DNA from: JAIBBD01 sp041390685
Lineage (GTDB): Bacteria; Chloroflexota; Dehalococcoidia; UBA2979
NCBI GenBank assembly: GCA_041390685.1
Contig: JAWKPL010000001.1
Span: forward strand, 744,001 to 808,000
Direction: 5' to 3'
DNA: 64,000 nt
In this document: one piece after another, positions 31,402 through 40,516 of the stretch
How positions within the stretch are numbered: position 1 is the first letter of the stretch
Layout of the letters: each line of letters opens with the position of its first letter
Position numbers and translations under genes: made by a program
Notes under the pieces: generated by a model
Told to the model about the DNA's origin: nothing
Databases searched by the model: none
Seen by the model: only the letters and a program-made list of their open reading frames with translations

Positions 31402-32640
31402 ATGCGTCGCGTCGTCGTCACCGGCCTGGGGCTGATCACACCGCTCGGAAACGACACATCCTCGACATGGGATGGTCTCATCGCGGGACGCTCAGGCATC
31501 AGTCGCATCAGCAGCTTCGATGTGTCGGCCTACGACTGCCCCATCGCCGGAGAACTGCGCGGCTTCGAGCCGGAGGCGCACGTCGATGCCAAGCTGCTGC
31601 GGCGCATCGACCGCTCGTCCGTGCTGGCGATGGCCGCGGCGAAACAGGCGGTCGAGGACGCCGGGCTGGACATCGCCTCGGAACCCCCGGGGACGGTCGG
31701 CGTCGTGCTCGGCACGGGGATCGGCGGCGCCCACCTGATCGTGGAGAACCAGGAGGTGCTCGACGAGAAGGGTCCGCGGCGGGTGAGCCCGTTCCTGATC
31801 ACCAGCATGCTCCCGGACACGGCGACCGGCCTCGTGGCGATCGCGCTGGGTGCCGACGGTGCCAACTTCGCGGTCACGGCAGCATGCGGCACCGGCGGCG
31901 CCGCAACGGGTGAAGCAGCCGAACTAGTGGCGCGAGGCGAGGCCGATGTCGTGCTGGCCGGCGGGTTCGAGGCACCACTGCGCCCGATCTACTACGCCGG
32001 CTTTCAGGCGATGCGCGCGCTGGCCGAACATGAGGACCCGACGCGCGCCTCACGTCCGTTCGACCGGGACCGCAACGGGTTCGTGATCTCCGAGGGCGCG
32101 GGCGTCCTGGTGATCGAGGAACTCGAGCACGCGCTGGCCCGCGGAGCACGGATCTACGCCGAGTGGCACGGCGCCGGCACCTCGAACGACGCCTTTGACA
32201 TGGTCGCCGCCGCTGAGGACGGCCGTGGGATCGTGCGGGCCATGCAGCGGGCGCTGACGCGCGGCGGAGTACCCGTCGACGCCGTCGACTACATCAACGC
32301 GCACGGGACGAGCACGCCGCTGAACGACCGCGTCGAGACACGGGCGATCCGGACGGTGTTCGGAGCGCAGGCGGACCGGCTGATGGTGTCATCGACCAAG
32401 TCCATGATCGGGCACATGATGGGCGCGGCCGGCGCCGTCGAGGCGGGCGTGGCGGTCCTCGCGTGCGCACGCGGGGTCGTGCCGCCGACGATCAACTACA
32501 CGACGCCCGACCCTGACTGCGACCTCGACTACGTGCCGAACGAGGCTCGCGAAACTACAGTCCGCTACGCGATGAGTACTTCGGTCGGCCTCGGGGGGCA
32601 CAACTCCGCCGTGTTGTTCGGCCGCTGGGGGGGTGCGTGA
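31402..32640 (+). CDS. fabF: Beta-ketoacyl-ACP synthase II (first of two)
   Basis: This 412-residue condensing enzyme elongates acyl-ACP with malonyl-ACP. The KAS II triad is present: Cys162 in TAACGTGGAA, His in NAHGTSTPLND and His in GHMMGAAGAVEA, with the Lys of SSTKSMIGH. The N-terminus VVVTGLGLITPLGND is typical. The ATG at 31402 is 4 bases after the fabD stop. Its stop overlaps the start of a second fabF. Having two complete copies side by side suggests different acyl-chain preferences or a specialised lipid. Confidence 0.92.
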   Translation: MRRVVVTGLGLITPLGNDTSSTWDGLIAGRSGISRISSFDVSAYDCPIAGELRGFEPEAHVDAKLLRRIDRSSVLAMAAAKQAVEDAGLDIASEPPGTVGVVLGTGIGGAHLIVENQEVLDEKGPRRVSPFLITSMLPDTATGLVAIALGADGANFAVTAACGTGGAATGEAAELVARGEADVVLAGGFEAPLRPIYYAGFQAMRALAEHEDPTRASRPFDRDRNGFVISEGAGVLVIEELEHALARGARIYAEWHGAGTSNDAFDMVAAAEDGRGIVRAMQRALTRGGVPVDAVDYINAHGTSTPLNDRVETRAIRTVFGAQADRLMVSSTKSMIGHMMGAAGAVEAGVAVLACARGVVPPTINYTTPDPDCDLDYVPNEARETTVRYAMSTSVGLGGHNSAVLFGRWGGA

Positions 32641-33893
32641 TGGTGACGGGGGAGCCTCGACGGGTGGTCGTCACAGGCATCGGGATGGTGACCGCGGTCG
32701 GCATCGGCCGGGAGACGACCTGGCAGGCGTTGCTCGCGGCGAAGAACGGCATCCGATCGATCACACTCTGCGACCCGACAGACCTCGAATCGACGATCGC
32801 CGGTGAGGTGCCGGACTTCGACCCGCTGAACTACGTCGACCGCAAGGAAGCGCGCCGCATGGACCGCTTCGTGCACCTCGCCATCGCGGCGAGCGCCGAG
32901 GCGATTGAGCACTCCGGGCTGGACATCAAGGAAGACCCGGAGCAGGTGGGCGTGATGATCGGCTCCGGCATCGGCGGCATCGCGACGCTCGAGGACCAGT
33001 TCCACGTGCTGTTCGAGAAGGGGCCGGGGCGCGTGTCGCCCTTCCTCGTGCCGATGTTTATCCCGGACATGGCCGCCGGGCAGGTCTCAATCGTCTTTGG
33101 GGCGCGGGGACCGAACTACAACACGGTCTCGGCGTGCGCGTCGGGGGCCGACGCGCTCGGCGCGGCGCTCGAGACGATTAAGCGCGGGGACGCGGTAGCC
33201 ATGCTCGCGGGAGGCGCCGAGGCGACCGTGACGCGGATGGGGATCGCCTCGTTCGCCGCGTCACGGGCGCTGTCGACGAAGCGGAACCACGACCCTGAGC
33301 ACGCAAGCCGGCCGTTCGACCTCGAGCGGGACGGGTTCGTGCTCGGGGAGGGGGCGGCCACGCTCATCCTCGAAGAACTGGAACACGCGAAGGCGCGTGG
33401 AGCGAACATACTGGCGGAGTTCGTGTCGTACGGCCAGTCCGCTGACGCGTTCCACGTCACGCAGCCGTCCGAGAACGGCGAGGGCGCGGCGCGGGCGATG
33501 CGCATGGCGTTGCGGAAGGCCGGCGCCGCCGCCTCGGACATCGACTACATCAACCCGCACGGCACGAGCACGCCAATGAACGACAAGTTCGAGACGATGT
33601 CGATCAAGGCCGTGTTCGGCGAGGCGGCGGGCGCGATCCCGATCTCCTCGACGAAGTCCATGGTGGGCCACACCCTCGGCGCCTGCGGAGGCATCGAGGC
33701 CGCGGTGACCGTGCTGTCCATCCGCGACCAGCGCATCCACCAGACGCGCAACCTGCAGGTGCCGGACCCGGACTGCGACCTCGACTACGTCCCCGAGGGC
33801 CCGCGCGACCTCGCGATCGACTGGGCGATGTCGAACTCGCTCGGATTCGGCGGCCACAACTCGTCGCTCGTGTTCCGAAGGTACCACGCGTAG
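32637..33893 (+). CDS. fabF: Beta-ketoacyl-ACP synthase II (second of two)
   Basis: This 418-residue KAS II, clearly homologous to the preceding gene but diverged, has Cys in VSACASGADALG, His in NPHGTSTPMND and GHTLGACGGIEA, and SSTKSMVGH. Because the nucleophile Cys is kept it is not a chain-length-factor type partner. The start is the GTG at 32637, which overlaps the upstream TGA, or the ATG at 32640. A 7-base-stem hairpin (CGCTCAA/TTGAGCG, 33905-33922) follows the stop. Confidence 0.92.
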   Translation: MMVTGEPRRVVVTGIGMVTAVGIGRETTWQALLAAKNGIRSITLCDPTDLESTIAGEVPDFDPLNYVDRKEARRMDRFVHLAIAASAEAIEHSGLDIKEDPEQVGVMIGSGIGGIATLEDQFHVLFEKGPGRVSPFLVPMFIPDMAAGQVSIVFGARGPNYNTVSACASGADALGAALETIKRGDAVAMLAGGAEATVTRMGIASFAASRALSTKRNHDPEHASRPFDLERDGFVLGEGAATLILEELEHAKARGANILAEFVSYGQSADAFHVTQPSENGEGAARAMRMALRKAGAAASDIDYINPHGTSTPMNDKFETMSIKAVFGEAAGAIPISSTKSMVGHTLGACGGIEAAVTVLSIRDQRIHQTRNLQVPDPDCDLDYVPEGPRDLAIDWAMSNSLGFGGHNSSLVFRRYHA

Positions 33894-33983
33894 CCACGGC
33901 TAACCGCTCAACCTCTTGAGCGAACACCTGTACTGGACACGCTTCCGCTGAGCGGACAGAATACGTAGCACTCCCCCACCCTC

Positions 33984-35708
33984 ATGGAGTGCGATGTGAC
34001 CACCCTCCCCCGGCCGCACGAAGCGATCCTCGCAGGGTCAGGGGGGCGGCGCTGGCGCATCCGCGAGACACCCGACATCGGGGCGCTCGAAGGCGCTCCA
34101 TGGCCCGCCCTGGTTTCCGTGCTGCTCCGGCATCGTGGCGTGCATGACCTTGCCCAGGCGCACGAATACCTCGGCGCGCCGGGGGAACTCACCGACCCGA
34201 AGCTGATGCCCAACCTCGATGTCGCTGTCGAGCGGCTGGCGCGCGCGTGCCTCACCGGGGAGCACGTGGCCATCCTCGGGGACTTCGACGTGGACGGAGT
34301 GACGTCGACCACGATCCTGACGGAGGGGCTCTCGGATCTCGGCGCGGTGCCACACCCGTACATCCCGGACCGCTTCACCGAGGGGTACGGCCCGAACGTG
34401 GATGCAGTGAAGTACCTGCGGTCGCGGGGGGCGACGGTCCTCGTAACGGCGGACTGCGGCACCTCGGCGGTGCGCGAGGTCGCCGTCGCGAACGAACTCG
34501 GGATGGACGTCATCGTCATCGACCATCACACCGTGCCCGAGGAGCTACCGGACGCGCTCGCACTGGTGAACCCCAAGCTGCAATCGTCGGAGTACGGAAG
34601 CGAGCCTGCCGCGGTCGGCGTCTCGTACAAGGTAGTGCACGACCTCTACGACCGGCTGGGCCGGCAGTACGACCCCGACGAACATCGCGCGCTGGTCGCG
34701 CTGGGGACCGTCTGCGACCTCGCCCCGATGCTGGCGGAGAACCGAGACCTGGTGCGCCTGGGCCTCGGAGCGCTCCGGTCGACGCGGCGACTCGGGTTGC
34801 GGGCGCTCGCGGAGGTGGCGGGCGTCGACCTCGCGGAGACGGACCCAGAGATGTGCGGCTGGGTGCTGGGCCCAAGACTGAACGCGGCTGGGCGCATGGA
34901 CCATGCGCGCATCTCACTGGAACTGCTGCTGAGCACGGACGCGACCGAGGCGACCGCGCTCGCGAGGCGCCTCGAAGCGCTCAACGAGCAACGGCGCAGC
35001 GAGACGACAAGCGCGTGCGAGCTGGCGACCGCGATGATCTCGGAGGCTGAGCGCACCGCTCCGCTGGTGATCGTGGCGGCGCCGGAGCTACACGCTGGCA
35101 TCGTGGGACTCGTCGCGTCGCGGCTCGTGGAGCAGCTGCGACGGCCGTCGATCGTCATGCAGATCGCGGGTAACGAGGCGCGCGCTTCGTGCCGCTCGAT
35201 CCCGGGATTCGACATCACGGCGCTGCTGCGGCGGCACCCGCACCTGTTCAAGCGCTTCGGGGGCCACCGCGCCGCTGCGGGCTTCACCATCGACGCGGCA
35301 CGGCTGGACGAAGTGCGCGCGACGCTCATCGACGACGCCACACGCCACCTCGACCCGGCCGACCTGATCCCGACCATCGAGGTGGACACCCAGCTCCCGC
35401 TGCACGACGTCAACGGCGAGCTGTTGAAATGGCTGGCGCGCCTTGGGCCGCACGGGATCGGAAACGAGACACCGACGTTTATGTCGCCTCGTGTGCGCGT
35501 CCTCGACAGTCGCGCCGTGGGCAAGGACGGGTCGCACCTGCAGTTCAAGCTCAAGGAAGGCACCGTCACATGGCGGGCGATCGCGTTCGGGAACGCCGCG
35601 AACGCCGTGCCCGACGGCGAGTGCGCGGACATCGTCTACACGTTCCGCCGCGACAACATGCGGGGCACACTGCAGCTCGAAGTGCTCGACCTGAAACCCT
35701 CGGAATAG
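33984..35708 (+). CDS. recJ: Single-stranded-DNA-specific 5'-3' exonuclease RecJ
   Basis: RecJ degrades single-stranded DNA 5' to 3' in recombination and mismatch repair. The 574-residue protein has the DHH-phosphoesterase motifs: HVAILGDFDVDGVTST, VTADCGTS, VIVIDHHTVPE, LGTVCDLAPM and the DHHA1 signature PGFDITALL...FKRFGGHRAAAGFT. The C-terminal OB fold ends with TVTWRAIAFG and IVYTFRRD. Length matches the family. The start could alternatively be the GTG at 33996. Confidence 0.93.
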   Translation: MECDVTTLPRPHEAILAGSGGRRWRIRETPDIGALEGAPWPALVSVLLRHRGVHDLAQAHEYLGAPGELTDPKLMPNLDVAVERLARACLTGEHVAILGDFDVDGVTSTTILTEGLSDLGAVPHPYIPDRFTEGYGPNVDAVKYLRSRGATVLVTADCGTSAVREVAVANELGMDVIVIDHHTVPEELPDALALVNPKLQSSEYGSEPAAVGVSYKVVHDLYDRLGRQYDPDEHRALVALGTVCDLAPMLAENRDLVRLGLGALRSTRRLGLRALAEVAGVDLAETDPEMCGWVLGPRLNAAGRMDHARISLELLLSTDATEATALARRLEALNEQRRSETTSACELATAMISEAERTAPLVIVAAPELHAGIVGLVASRLVEQLRRPSIVMQIAGNEARASCRSIPGFDITALLRRHPHLFKRFGGHRAAAGFTIDAARLDEVRATLIDDATRHLDPADLIPTIEVDTQLPLHDVNGELLKWLARLGPHGIGNETPTFMSPRVRVLDSRAVGKDGSHLQFKLKEGTVTWRAIAFGNAANAVPDGECADIVYTFRRDNMRGTLQLEVLDLKPSE

Positions 35709-35777
35709 GGCCATTCGGCCGTTGCGCCGCGTTCTTACACTGAGCACAGGCGCTTCGCTCGCGCATCCGGGTGCCGT

Positions 35778-35806
35778 TTGTCGCGCCCATCACGAATGTG
35801 TACCAT
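35778..35806 (+). promoter_or_regulatory. Promoter of the EF-G-like gene
   Basis: TTGTCG (35778-35783) and TACCAT (35801-35806) are separated by 17 bases, with TG just before the -10 region. The predicted start point lies about 20 bases before the ATG at 35832, leaving room for the GGGGAG ribosome site. Confidence 0.5.
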
Positions 35807-35831
35807 CGCGCGACACGAGGGGAGCCATTCC

Positions 35832-37889
35832 ATGCAGGCGTACGCGTCCGATCGACTTCGCAACCTGGTGCTGATGGGGCACGGCGGTTCGGGGAAGACG
35901 ACGCTCGCCGAAGCGATGCTCTTCGCCTCGGGCGCGGTGTCGCGCATGGGGAGGGTCGACGACGGCAACACGGTCTCGGACTTTGACGACCAGGAGCACC
36001 AACACCGCTACTCGATTTCCACGTCCCTGATTCCGGTCGAGTGGGATGGGGTCAAGCTCAACATCCTTGATGCGCCGGGGTACCCCGACTTCGAGGGCGA
36101 AGCGATCGCGGCGGCTGCGGCCGCGGACGCTGCAGTGATCACCGTGGATGCCGTGAGCGGGATTCAGAGCGGTACGGAAGCAGCCTGGGAACACGCTGAG
36201 CAGGCGGACATTCGGCCTCGATTCATCGTGGTGACGCGGATGGATCGGGAGAACGCGGACTTTGACGCGGTCCTCGCCGCGCTGCGCACGCGCTTCGGCA
36301 CGGGCATCGTGCCGCTGGCAATCCCGATCGGCGTTGCCGGCAGCTTCGAGGGCGTGGTCGACCTCGCCAGCGGGGCGGCCCGCCGTGGTGCGGACGGGAC
36401 GATGGGTGAAGCGCCGGGCGATCTCCGCGCGGCGATCGAGGCGGCGCGGGAGATGCTGGTGGAATCCGTCGCGGAGACGGACGAAGACCTGCTGAACGAC
36501 TACCTCGAGGGCAACGCGATCGATGACGCCCGGATGCGCGCCGCCCTGCCGGAGGCCGTGCGCCGCGGGAGCGTGGTCCCGGTATTCGCGATCGCAGGAA
36601 CGAGCGCCGTGGGGGTAATGGCCGTCCTCGACGCCGCGGCGGCACTGCTCCCCTCGCCGCTGGGCCGGGAGCACCGGCTCGACGGCGAGGGTACGTTGAC
36701 AACGGAGGTAGACGGCCCGCTCGTAGTCCACATCTTCAAAACGACCGCTGACCCCTTCGTCGGCCGCCTCACATACATGCGCGTGCTTTCGGGGACGCTG
36801 CGGCCGGACGCCAACCCGCTCAACGTCCAGCATGGGACGCCGGAGCGCCTCGGGCATCTGTTCGCGATGCGTGGCAAGGAGCAGATCGGTGTCCCCGAGC
36901 TCGTCGCGGGCGACATCGGCGTGGCCGCGAAGCTGACGGCGACGGCCACCGGTGACACGTTCGTCGCGAACGAGGCGAGCAAGGGCTTGCGCCTGCCCTC
37001 GATGCCGTTCCCGGAGCCGACCTACCGATCGGCGGTGCATCCCCGTACGAAGGCGGACGTAGACAAGCTGTCACAGGCGCTGGCGCGCATCACAGAGCAG
37101 GACCCGACGATCCACGTGAGCCGGGATCCCGACACGGGCGAAACGATCATGACGACCGTCGGGGATGCACAGGCAGTGATCGCCGCGGCCCGCCTCGAGA
37201 AGAACTTCGGCGTGGCGGTCGACATCGCCGAGCCTCGAGTGCCGTACCGCGAGACGATCACCATGCCAGCGAAATCCGAGTACAAACACAAGAAGCAGAC
37301 CGGCGGGCATGGCCAGTACGGACACGTGGTCATCCAGATCGACCCGGCGCAACGGGGAGCGGGCTTCTCGTTCACCGAGAAGGTCGTTGGCGGCAACGTG
37401 CCGAAGCAGTTCATCCCCGCCGTCGAGAAGGGAATCGTCGAGACACTCCCGGCCGGACCGCTGGCACATTCGCCGATCGTGGACGTGGAGATCACGCTTC
37501 TCGACGGGTCATCGCATGCGGTGGACTCCTCGGAGATGGCGTTCAAGCTCGCGGCGGGGCAGGCGCTGAAGCAAGGCATGCTGCAGGCGCACCCGATCCT
37601 GCTCGAGCCGGTGGCGCGGGTGACCGTGCGCGTGCCCGCCGACCGCGTGGGCGACGTCATGAGCGACCTGAACGGGCGGCGGGGCCACGTGCACGGCGTT
37701 GAGCCGGCGGGCGCATTCAGCGTGGTGGAGGCGGAGGCGCCGCTCGCCGAGGTGCAGCGATACGCCATCGACCTGCGCGCACTCAGCCATGGGCGAGGCC
37801 GCTGCAGCGTGATGTTCGACCACTACGCCGAGGTGCCGGCGCACGTGCAGGAGCAGGTGCTGAAACAGCTGGCGGTGGCCCAGGCGTGA
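35832..37889 (+). CDS. Elongation-factor-G-like GTPase (EF-G2 type)
   Basis: This 685-residue translational GTPase belongs to the EF-G-like subfamily rather than canonical FusA. G1 is GHGGSGKTT; the switch region has DQEHQHRYSISTSLIPVEW, typical of this subfamily; G3 is DAPGYPDF; G4 reads TRMDREN instead of NKMD. Domains II to V follow, with KSEYKHKKQTGGHGQYGHV (domain IV) and the domain V end RGRCSVMFDHYAEVP. Such paralogues may act in stress, ribosome recycling or GTP-dependent rescue; the role here is unknown. GGGGAG precedes the ATG at 35832. Confidence 0.9.
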   Translation: MQAYASDRLRNLVLMGHGGSGKTTLAEAMLFASGAVSRMGRVDDGNTVSDFDDQEHQHRYSISTSLIPVEWDGVKLNILDAPGYPDFEGEAIAAAAAADAAVITVDAVSGIQSGTEAAWEHAEQADIRPRFIVVTRMDRENADFDAVLAALRTRFGTGIVPLAIPIGVAGSFEGVVDLASGAARRGADGTMGEAPGDLRAAIEAAREMLVESVAETDEDLLNDYLEGNAIDDARMRAALPEAVRRGSVVPVFAIAGTSAVGVMAVLDAAAALLPSPLGREHRLDGEGTLTTEVDGPLVVHIFKTTADPFVGRLTYMRVLSGTLRPDANPLNVQHGTPERLGHLFAMRGKEQIGVPELVAGDIGVAAKLTATATGDTFVANEASKGLRLPSMPFPEPTYRSAVHPRTKADVDKLSQALARITEQDPTIHVSRDPDTGETIMTTVGDAQAVIAAARLEKNFGVAVDIAEPRVPYRETITMPAKSEYKHKKQTGGHGQYGHVVIQIDPAQRGAGFSFTEKVVGGNVPKQFIPAVEKGIVETLPAGPLAHSPIVDVEITLLDGSSHAVDSSEMAFKLAAGQALKQGMLQAHPILLEPVARVTVRVPADRVGDVMSDLNGRRGHVHGVEPAGAFSVVEAEAPLAEVQRYAIDLRALSHGRGRCSVMFDHYAEVPAHVQEQVLKQLAVAQA

Positions 37890-37899
37890 CTGCGGGCGC

Positions 37900-37933
37900 C
37901 GGAGCGCCGCGCCCTCGCTGGCGCGGCGCTCCG
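37900..37933 (+). terminator. Hairpin after the EF-G-like gene
   Basis: CGGAGCGCCGCGCC (37900-37913) and GGCGCGGCGCTCCG (37920-37933) form a perfect 14-base GC stem with a 6-base loop, beginning 10 bases after the stop codon. There is no T-run, as is common in high-GC terminators. Confidence 0.6.
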
Positions 37934-37979
37934 ATGGAACCAGTCGCCACCGGCGCCGATCGGCGAACTCGACTGTTAT

Positions 37980-37994
37980 GGCCGATACTCGGCC
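37980..37994. promoter_or_regulatory. Palindrome upstream of the CsbD-like gene
   Basis: GGCCGA-TAC-TCGGCC is a perfect 6-base-arm inverted repeat, 92 bases before the ATG at 38087, inside a relatively A/T-rich leader. It is a possible operator. No known consensus was matched. Confidence 0.3.
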
Positions 37995-38086
37995 GCATTT
38001 CGATACCCTCGTAACAGCGAGCTTCCTTCCTTGCCGTTTCCTCCACTAACCGAGTGGATAGTGGATTTGCGGCAAGGGGAGGCGAC

Positions 38087-38482
38087 ATGGCACAAGAGGC
38101 GCGTGCAGCAGACGGCGGCGGGATCCCACGAAGCATCCTGCCGTTTCCCGGGGTCATGCTCGACAAAGCGAACGGAGCGATCCTGGGCCTGAGACACGAA
38201 GAAGTCCCCGACGGCTGGGGCGAACTTCGCGATCGATTGCTGGACTGCTGGCCGGTCCTGACCGAAGCCGAGCTCGAGGCAACACGAGGAGACGCAGCAC
38301 TCATCGGAGCGCTCATAGAGGCGAAACTGGGCTACGCGCGACGGCTCCTCGACGAGGCGATTCGACCGTGGGAGCTGCAGACTCGGCCGGCCGAGCACCG
38401 CGCGGGGCGGGGGCTGCTCGGCTTGATCAGCGTGCACGGTCTGCCGTTCATCGGCGCGCGGCGCGCGATCTCCCGACGCTAG
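38087..38482 (+). CDS. CsbD-like stress protein (tentative)
   Basis: The 131-residue product has, at about 43-90, the pattern GWGELRDRLLDCWPVLTEAELEATRGDAALIGALIEAKLGYARRLLDEAI. This matches the CsbD layout: W-x-x-L, then a second W followed by LTxxEL, a Gly and a GY before a final helix. The flanking N- and C-terminal segments are unlike CsbD. CsbD proteins are general-stress proteins of unknown mechanism. GGGGAGG precedes the ATG at 38087. Its stop codon and that of the convergent propeller gene share the sequence CTAG. Confidence 0.5.
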   Translation: MAQEARAADGGGIPRSILPFPGVMLDKANGAILGLRHEEVPDGWGELRDRLLDCWPVLTEAELEATRGDAALIGALIEAKLGYARRLLDEAIRPWELQTRPAEHRAGRGLLGLISVHGLPFIGARRAISRR

Positions 38483-39567
38483 TACCGCACGACGAAGAGG
38501 CGGTCGTTCGCCGACTCGGGCGCCCACAGCTCGCCCGGCCGGCCGAGGAGCTGGCGCACGTTCCCGGGCTGGTCCGGGTTCCGGATCGTCGTGAACGTCT
38601 CGGTCTCGGGATCGAACCGCACCAGCGCGTTTCCGCCGAAGTCGGTCAGCCAGACGCCATCAGCGTCGTCGACGTAGACCGCGTACGTGCGGGGGCCGGC
38701 GCCGGGAAGCCGCCACGAACGCCATGAGCCGTCCGTCGGGTCGTAGAGCGATACCTGGCCGCTGTTGTACTCGCTGACCCAGATGCGGCCACGTGAGTCG
38801 GACCAGACTCGCCGCGCCCCCTGTCCCGCGGTCGGCGGGTCGATCGGAGTCGCAATGCCTGTCTCGGTGTCGATGCGGGCGATGTGGTTGCCGGCGAGCG
38901 ACGCGTAATAGACGTCGCCTGACGGCGTACTCGTGATGCCGTACGGTCCGGCGCCGCGAGGCGCGTCGAACACGTCCATCTCACCGCTGCGCGGGTCCAG
39001 ACGCCCGTAGACGCCGCGCTGCCCGGTGAACCAAAGCACGCCTGCGCCATCGAACGCGGCAGTGTTGAGGTTGACGTTGCCGCGGCCGGGAGGGAGCGGG
39101 AAATGGCGCACATCGTCCGTCACCGGATCGACGCGGACGATGGCGTTCAGGCCGCCGTCGGTCACCCACGCCACGCCATCGGCGCCCACGATGACGCCGT
39201 GAGGCGCGGAGCCGGCGCCGAGCCCGATGTGCCGGGTCGTCCCGGTACCGGGGTCCAGGTACCCGAGGGCGCCGGCGCGCTGTGCCGTGTACCAGACGCC
39301 GCCATCGGCGGCAGGCGCAACGTCGTGCGGTCCCGAGCCCGCTGGGAGGTCAAACACCTCGACGGCAACGGCCGGTGCAGCGGGCGATGAGCTGCCGGTT
39401 CCGGTCGCCGCCGCCTGCGAGGCGGTTGGCGTCGCGACCGCTCGTGTCACCTCAACGGATGCGGTCGCGGGTGGAGACGATGCCGCGCCGTCCTCGGATG
39501 TCTCGCCCCCGCAGGCAACGACGGCCAGCGCCGATAGCAGCGACAGGGCGGCCCGTGCGACGTTCAT
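38479..39567 (-). CDS. Virginiamycin B lyase-like beta-propeller lipoprotein
   Basis: This 362-residue exported lipoprotein (SALAVVACGGE lipobox region) has a Ser/Thr/Ala linker to about residue 65 and then a six- or seven-bladed propeller. Blade repeats are visible as GGVWYTAQRAGALGYLDPGTG, GVAWVTDGGLNAIVRVDPVT, GVLWFTGQRGVYGRLDPRSG, GRIWVSEYNSGQVSLYDPTDG and GVWLTDFGGNALVRFDPETE, the pattern of Vgb and NHL-type proteins. Lyase activity on streptogramins is not implied. It probably binds or processes an extracellular ligand. Confidence 0.82.
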   Translation of the reverse strand: MNVARAALSLLSALAVVACGGETSEDGAASSPPATASVEVTRAVATPTASQAAATGTGSSSPAAPAVAVEVFDLPAGSGPHDVAPAADGGVWYTAQRAGALGYLDPGTGTTRHIGLGAGSAPHGVIVGADGVAWVTDGGLNAIVRVDPVTDDVRHFPLPPGRGNVNLNTAAFDGAGVLWFTGQRGVYGRLDPRSGEMDVFDAPRGAGPYGITSTPSGDVYYASLAGNHIARIDTETGIATPIDPPTAGQGARRVWSDSRGRIWVSEYNSGQVSLYDPTDGSWRSWRLPGAGPRTYAVYVDDADGVWLTDFGGNALVRFDPETETFTTIRNPDQPGNVRQLLGRPGELWAPESANDRLFVVRY

Positions 39568-39588
39568 CCGAGCAGGCGTCCTCTTCGA

Positions 39589-40356
39589 TTACCCGCGACT
39601 GAGAATCAACTGCAGCTCGATGAGGCCATGATTCTCGACGGAGAGCACCGACGCGGCGCGCGGCTGCGCGATGCTGTAGTCCGCGAACACGATATCAAGC
39701 GAGCCAACGACGACGATCTGCCCATTGACGAGCTGTCCCTGCAGCGGGATCGAAATCGACTTCGTAACGCCATGCAGCATGAGGTCGCCCACGGCAGTAG
39801 CTTCGACCATGTCGCCCGCTTCCGGATTCCCGCTCAACTCGATCGGCTGGGTCAGCGTGAAGGTCGCGGTGGGGAAGCGGTTCGTCTCCAGCGCCTGCTG
39901 ACGGAGTGCGTTGTCGCGCTGGGAACGGTCGCTCTGGAGCTTTGTGAGGTCGGCCTCGATGGTGACGTCGGTGATGGCGGACCCGTCGAATGTCAGGGTA
40001 CCGGTGACGGCGGACGTTCGGCCCACCGCCGTCGCCGCGCCAACGTTCGCCAGCTGCTCCTGCACCCGGTACCCGACGAAGGACTGGCCACCCGAGGCGA
40101 CCTGCCACGTGCCGACCAGGCTCGTCGAGCCGCTTGCCGCGCCGGCGGAGGCGGTACCTGACGCGGACGGGGTTGCAGTGCTGGCGACGCCGCTCCCTGC
40201 GTCCGCGGTCGACGACGCCACGGACCGGACGGCGCTCTGCAGGTCGACGGGCGCAGGCGCATCATCGCGAAAGAAGAAGTACCAGACGCCGAACGCGGCC
40301 AGCGCCGCCAGCGCCAGGACGCCAAGGCCGCCGGGCATGGCGAAACGTCGTACCAT
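39589..40356 (-). CDS. YceI-family protein, membrane-anchored
   Basis: This 255-residue protein has an N-terminal membrane helix (LGVLALAALAAFGVWYFFF), a Ser/Ala linker and a YceI lipocalin-like domain (about 85-255): SFVGYRVQEQL, VTGTLTFDGSAITDVTIEADLTKLQSD, RDNALRQQALETNRFPTATFTL, GDLMLHGVTKSISIPLQ. YceI proteins bind isoprenoid lipids. AGGAGG sits directly against an ATG at 40365 but 9 bases before the next in-frame ATG at 40356, so 40356 is the likely start. Confidence 0.9.
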   Translation of the reverse strand: MVRRFAMPGGLGVLALAALAAFGVWYFFFRDDAPAPVDLQSAVRSVASSTADAGSGVASTATPSASGTASAGAASGSTSLVGTWQVASGGQSFVGYRVQEQLANVGAATAVGRTSAVTGTLTFDGSAITDVTIEADLTKLQSDRSQRDNALRQQALETNRFPTATFTLTQPIELSGNPEAGDMVEATAVGDLMLHGVTKSISIPLQGQLVNGQIVVVGSLDIVFADYSIAQPRAASVLSVENHGLIELQLILSRG

Positions 40357-40389
40357 CGAGCTCATCCTCCTGCGCTGGGAGCGGTCGCG

Positions 40390-40399
40390 ATGCTAGGTT
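40390..40399. promoter_or_regulatory. Shared -10 element between the YceI and phosphoesterase genes (ATGCTAnnnT)
   Basis: ATGCTAGGTT gives TGCTAGGTT rightward and TAGCAT leftward. The leftward start point falls about 27 bases before the YceI ATG, with the AGGAGG site between. The rightward transcript would have a leader of roughly 45 to 110 bases, depending on the phosphoesterase start used. Confidence 0.42.
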
Positions 40400-40516
40400 G
40401 GCAGGCGGCCGATTCGCGCGTGTTAACGAAGCGCAATCGAGGCGTTAGGCGTGCCCGCGGGTGACGGTGCCTGCACGGGCCTGGCACCGGCGGCGGCAGC
40501 GAGGCAGACTGGGGGC

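Noticed and set aside
33905..33922. Hairpin after the second fabF as a terminator
   Set aside because: A 7-base stem without a T-run; too weak to claim on its own, so mentioned only in the fabF entry.
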